Of a stretch of DNA of 64,000 bases, positions 61,304 through 64,000 are shown piece after piece. Under the pieces are notes generated by a model. It was not told where the DNA came from, ran no database searches, and saw only the letters and a program-made list of their open reading frames with translations. The translations under genes and the position numbers were made by a program. The stretch comes from Lonicera japonica (lineage: Eukaryota; Streptophyta; Magnoliopsida; Dipsacales; Caprifoliaceae), in contig CM038465.1 of NCBI GenBank assembly GCA_021464415.1, positions 81,750,919 through 81,814,918 of the forward strand, in the 5' to 3' direction. Within the stretch, counting starts at the first letter, position 1, and each line of letters begins with the position of its first letter.

Positions 61304-63349
61304 TGTGAGAACCCGCGTTCTCGACGCCCGGGGATCCTCGTGGGCGGCGATTTCGTCGTTACTTAGAAAATCAATTTTGAAAAGAATACGAGTCATCAGT
61401 TTGTTTTACTAAACAAACAAAAAAAGTTTGTATAAAAGAGACGTATTTATGGACTAAATATCCTCTTATACACAATATATGCGAAACCAGTTGATTCGAA
61501 GGTTCGGGGATTAAGTTACGAATCGAGAAGGTGTTAGGCACCCAATTCGCCCTTTCGGTCTTTTGAGTAGGATATGCGTGTGTTATAATTCAGCTCTTGC
61601 ATGCTATTACTATTACTTTACAGCTTTTCGTGCTTACCTTAGAAACAGGGATTTTGGGGTTGGGATGAAAACGATGTGTTTCCTAATTCGCTCATGATTT
61701 TAAAAATAAGTGTGTGTGTGATTTGAAAAAATAGAGTTTGATAATAATAGATGCAATGAAACAAGTGATTTTGTAAAGTATTGGGCTTTTCGGAAACTGA
61801 TTCAATATGGAATCTTATACTCGATATGATATGAGGTGACTTGACCGATCGTATACCATAGTCTATTGATTAAACCGGTATAGATGGCATTAGTGCTCTC
61901 ACAATCGAGTGTTTATCACATACACACCGCAATCTATGAGTTAGATTGGATATATAGCGATTATCAATTCCTTCGTATAACAATGCCGCTAATCCGGGCT
62001 TTTGAAAAAGTAAGAAAGTAATAATACTATTTTGGAATTGGATTAGGGTTTATTATACGCCTTTGATTTTGAAAAACAATTTAAAAAAGGGTTTTGAAAA
62101 GCTATCAAGTGATAGAAATTATGTAGACAAGAATATAAATTATAAAACTGACAAATAAATAAAAGAAGAGAGAGAAAATTATACCCGAGCCTCATTGGGG
62201 GAGAGAATAAGGGTCTCTTGGTGTGTACCACGAAATTCCCTTGATTGTTGATGAAAATAATGAATGGAGGGGGGTCTATTTATAGTTGAAGAAAATACTT
62301 GGAGAGCAAGAAAAGAGATTGCAACTAGGACTCTTGGAAATTATCGCGAAACCTTCCCACCGTTGGATCATCCTGATTTTTGGATATGTGTTGGGAATAG
62401 AACTCTTCTAGATTGTGTAAATATTTCAGGTCGATCAAATTCCGGGAAGGTTCCCTTTCGTTTTGATTGGTACGAAGAGTTTGTGTCCGCATAGGAAAGG
62501 TACTTGTTGTAGACAAGGTCCCTTGTTTGCACGACAAGTCAGGTTCTAACCGTTGGATCATGCTGAATTTTGGATATATATTGCCAATATAAGTCTTCTA
62601 GACTCTGTAAAAAAATGGGGACAATCGGAGTTCGGGAAGGACTCGGTATCCTTGGCTTGGTACAAAGAGTTTGTTCCCGCGTAGGAAACGTACTTGCATA
62701 CAACAATCTCGACAATTGAACTTCCAACCGTTGGATTATGCCAATTTTTTGATATGTTTTCCCTCCAAATGTTTTCTAATTTGTGTCCAAATTTGAGGTC
62801 GATCAGAATTCGGGAAGGTCACTATTTATTTTAATTTGATACGAAGGACATTTCGACTAAAATTGCACGATAGACAAATTGATTCTTGAGGATCCCATGT
62901 CCGACAAAGATGAATTTAGAATATGTTCTTCCCCACAATAAGGCCTATCCACTTACCAAACTTCAAACCATTTTAACTTCGAGAAGACCTCCATTTGACC
63001 ACCCGAATCTAACTCATGATTTTTTTAATTTTCGGAGATCCGACCGTCGGATTGAGCTGATTTTCGAGCATGCTACTCCTTTTGATAATGTCTAACAATT
63101 CGCAAAGTTTGAGGATGATCCAAAATGCGTAACTATCCTTTCACAAATTTCCAGGAGTTTTAACGATTTTCGATTCTGACATTTTTTGATAATTCTGTAA
63201 CTCATCATTCGGGGTCCTTTTGGCTTTCTTCTTTGACCTGTATCACATGTACATAATTTTTGTGTATCCAAAAATGCTCGTGCATGCACGCGTGTTCATT
63301 TCTTTAAAAATCAGAATTCTTGCGGGAGTCGCAAAATGATGTGTTCACA
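61304..63349 (+). mobile_element. Solo LTR, 2.05 kb
   Basis: It starts TGTGAGAACCCGCG and ends GATGTGTTCACA, flanked by perfect CTTTT duplications (61299-61303 and 63350-63354). It shares AGGCACCCAATTCGCCCTTT with the LTR at 32530-33596 and, less exactly, 26178-27683. The blocks ACCGTTGGATCAT...TTTTGGATAT and GGTACGAAGAGTTTGT recur at about 150-180 bp spacing (62350-62830). Open frames here are short and unlike any domain. Confidence 0.83.
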
Positions 63350-64000
63350 CTTTTCCATGTTTTTTTGCCGCAGCGACAGCACAATGTTTTTTTTTTTTTT
63401 TTTTCTTTGCCTCTCAGACGCTGTCATTTCTCTTTTCTTTGTCATGCCTGAAAATATTAATTAAAGCATAAGTAAGTATATTGACTTGTAACAAATAAAT
63501 TTTGGTTGAATGTTAATTGTGATTAAAATGTTGTTACTATATGCATAGCAAAATTTTTGGTTCATAATTGGTTATGTGAATGGTAAGTATAAGGAAAGTA
63601 CAACTTTCGTGTCCTTAATGGCATAAACTTGATATAATTAAACATTATATGCGAATGACTTTTCATGTTCTATTGCAGTTGGGCCTAAACGCCGAGTCTA
63701 AATAATGTAAATTGTATGCGAATGACTTGCCTTTCACTATGAGAGAAATTAATTGAAGCGTCTTCAAGTTGCCGTATATTTTATTGTCTCTTTAGTTCTT
63801 TCCTTTCAGATTAATTAGACACAAATCACACGGGATTTGTGTATATGTCTCATAAATCCATGTTGAATAAGCAAAAAATGAAGTAAGCCAATCTTTAAGA
63901 TCATCTGAAATTACCAAGAAGTTCAAGGAATCAATATATATATATATAACATTTTAATACTTATGGGGGTAGATTAAAAACTCACCAAAAAAATAGTTTT
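63350..64000. other. Non-coding end of window with right copy of the 48-bp repeat
   Basis: A T run of about 18 nt lies near 63386-63403. 63657-63705 repeats 57268-57315. A (TA)n run lies at about 63934-63948. No gene. Confidence 0.55.

Overview
This window is nuclear DNA of a flowering plant, very probably a eudicot. It is strongly AT-rich, its genes have short exons with GT-AG introns, it holds a plant-type DETOXIFICATION (MATE) transporter family and a cytosolic 60S ribosomal protein gene, and most of it is plant transposable elements. I cannot name the species. I see no bacterial, organellar or viral genes, no CRISPR array and no tRNA or rRNA gene.

Only three genes look intact. Two are tandem MATE transporter paralogues on the + strand: MATE-1 at 4440-7726 (8 exons, 524 codons) and MATE-2 at 35255-38731 (8 exons, 497 codons), with identical exon phases. 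The third is a single-exon 60S ribosomal protein L27a (uL15) gene on the - strand at 56593-57033, with a telo-box and site II motifs upstream. A third MATE copy survives only as a fragment (about 53941-54260) next to the L27a gene. An extra, unspliceable copy of the MATE-1 last exon lies at 13161-13235. Together these indicate a locus built by repeated tandem duplication, probably of a MATE plus L27a block, and by unequal exchange, then inflated by transposons.

Layout. 1-1289: AT-rich. 1290-2900: LINE tail split by a hAT MITE and a solo LTR. 4283-7726: MATE-1. 7590-13098: downstream 'unit A', with two DNA elements inserted. 13099 to about 34560: the duplicated 'unit B', inflated by a LINE of about 8 kb (13913-22028, itself split by a 2 kb solo LTR), a SINE, two kinds of TRIM, a long-TIR element and more solo LTRs. 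35255-38731: MATE-2, followed by a truncated LINE and two families of tandem repeat. 41696-53940: nested TIR elements, a decayed LTR element and solo LTRs. 53941-57210: MATE remnant and L27a. 57268-63705: an insertion of about 6.3 kb holding a decayed FAR1/OTU transposon gene between two arrays of TCGGT...ACCGA hairpin motifs, plus another solo LTR.

The genes do not form a pathway. The MATE proteins are predicted membrane antiporters or channels, probably of the vacuole. L27a is a housekeeping gene. The clearest information here is historical: six solo LTRs with readable target duplications, nested insertions that date each other, and a duplicated gene block in different states of decay. I did not find a convincing new biological system. 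The FAR1/OTU element with its flanking hairpin arrays is the least ordinary object.
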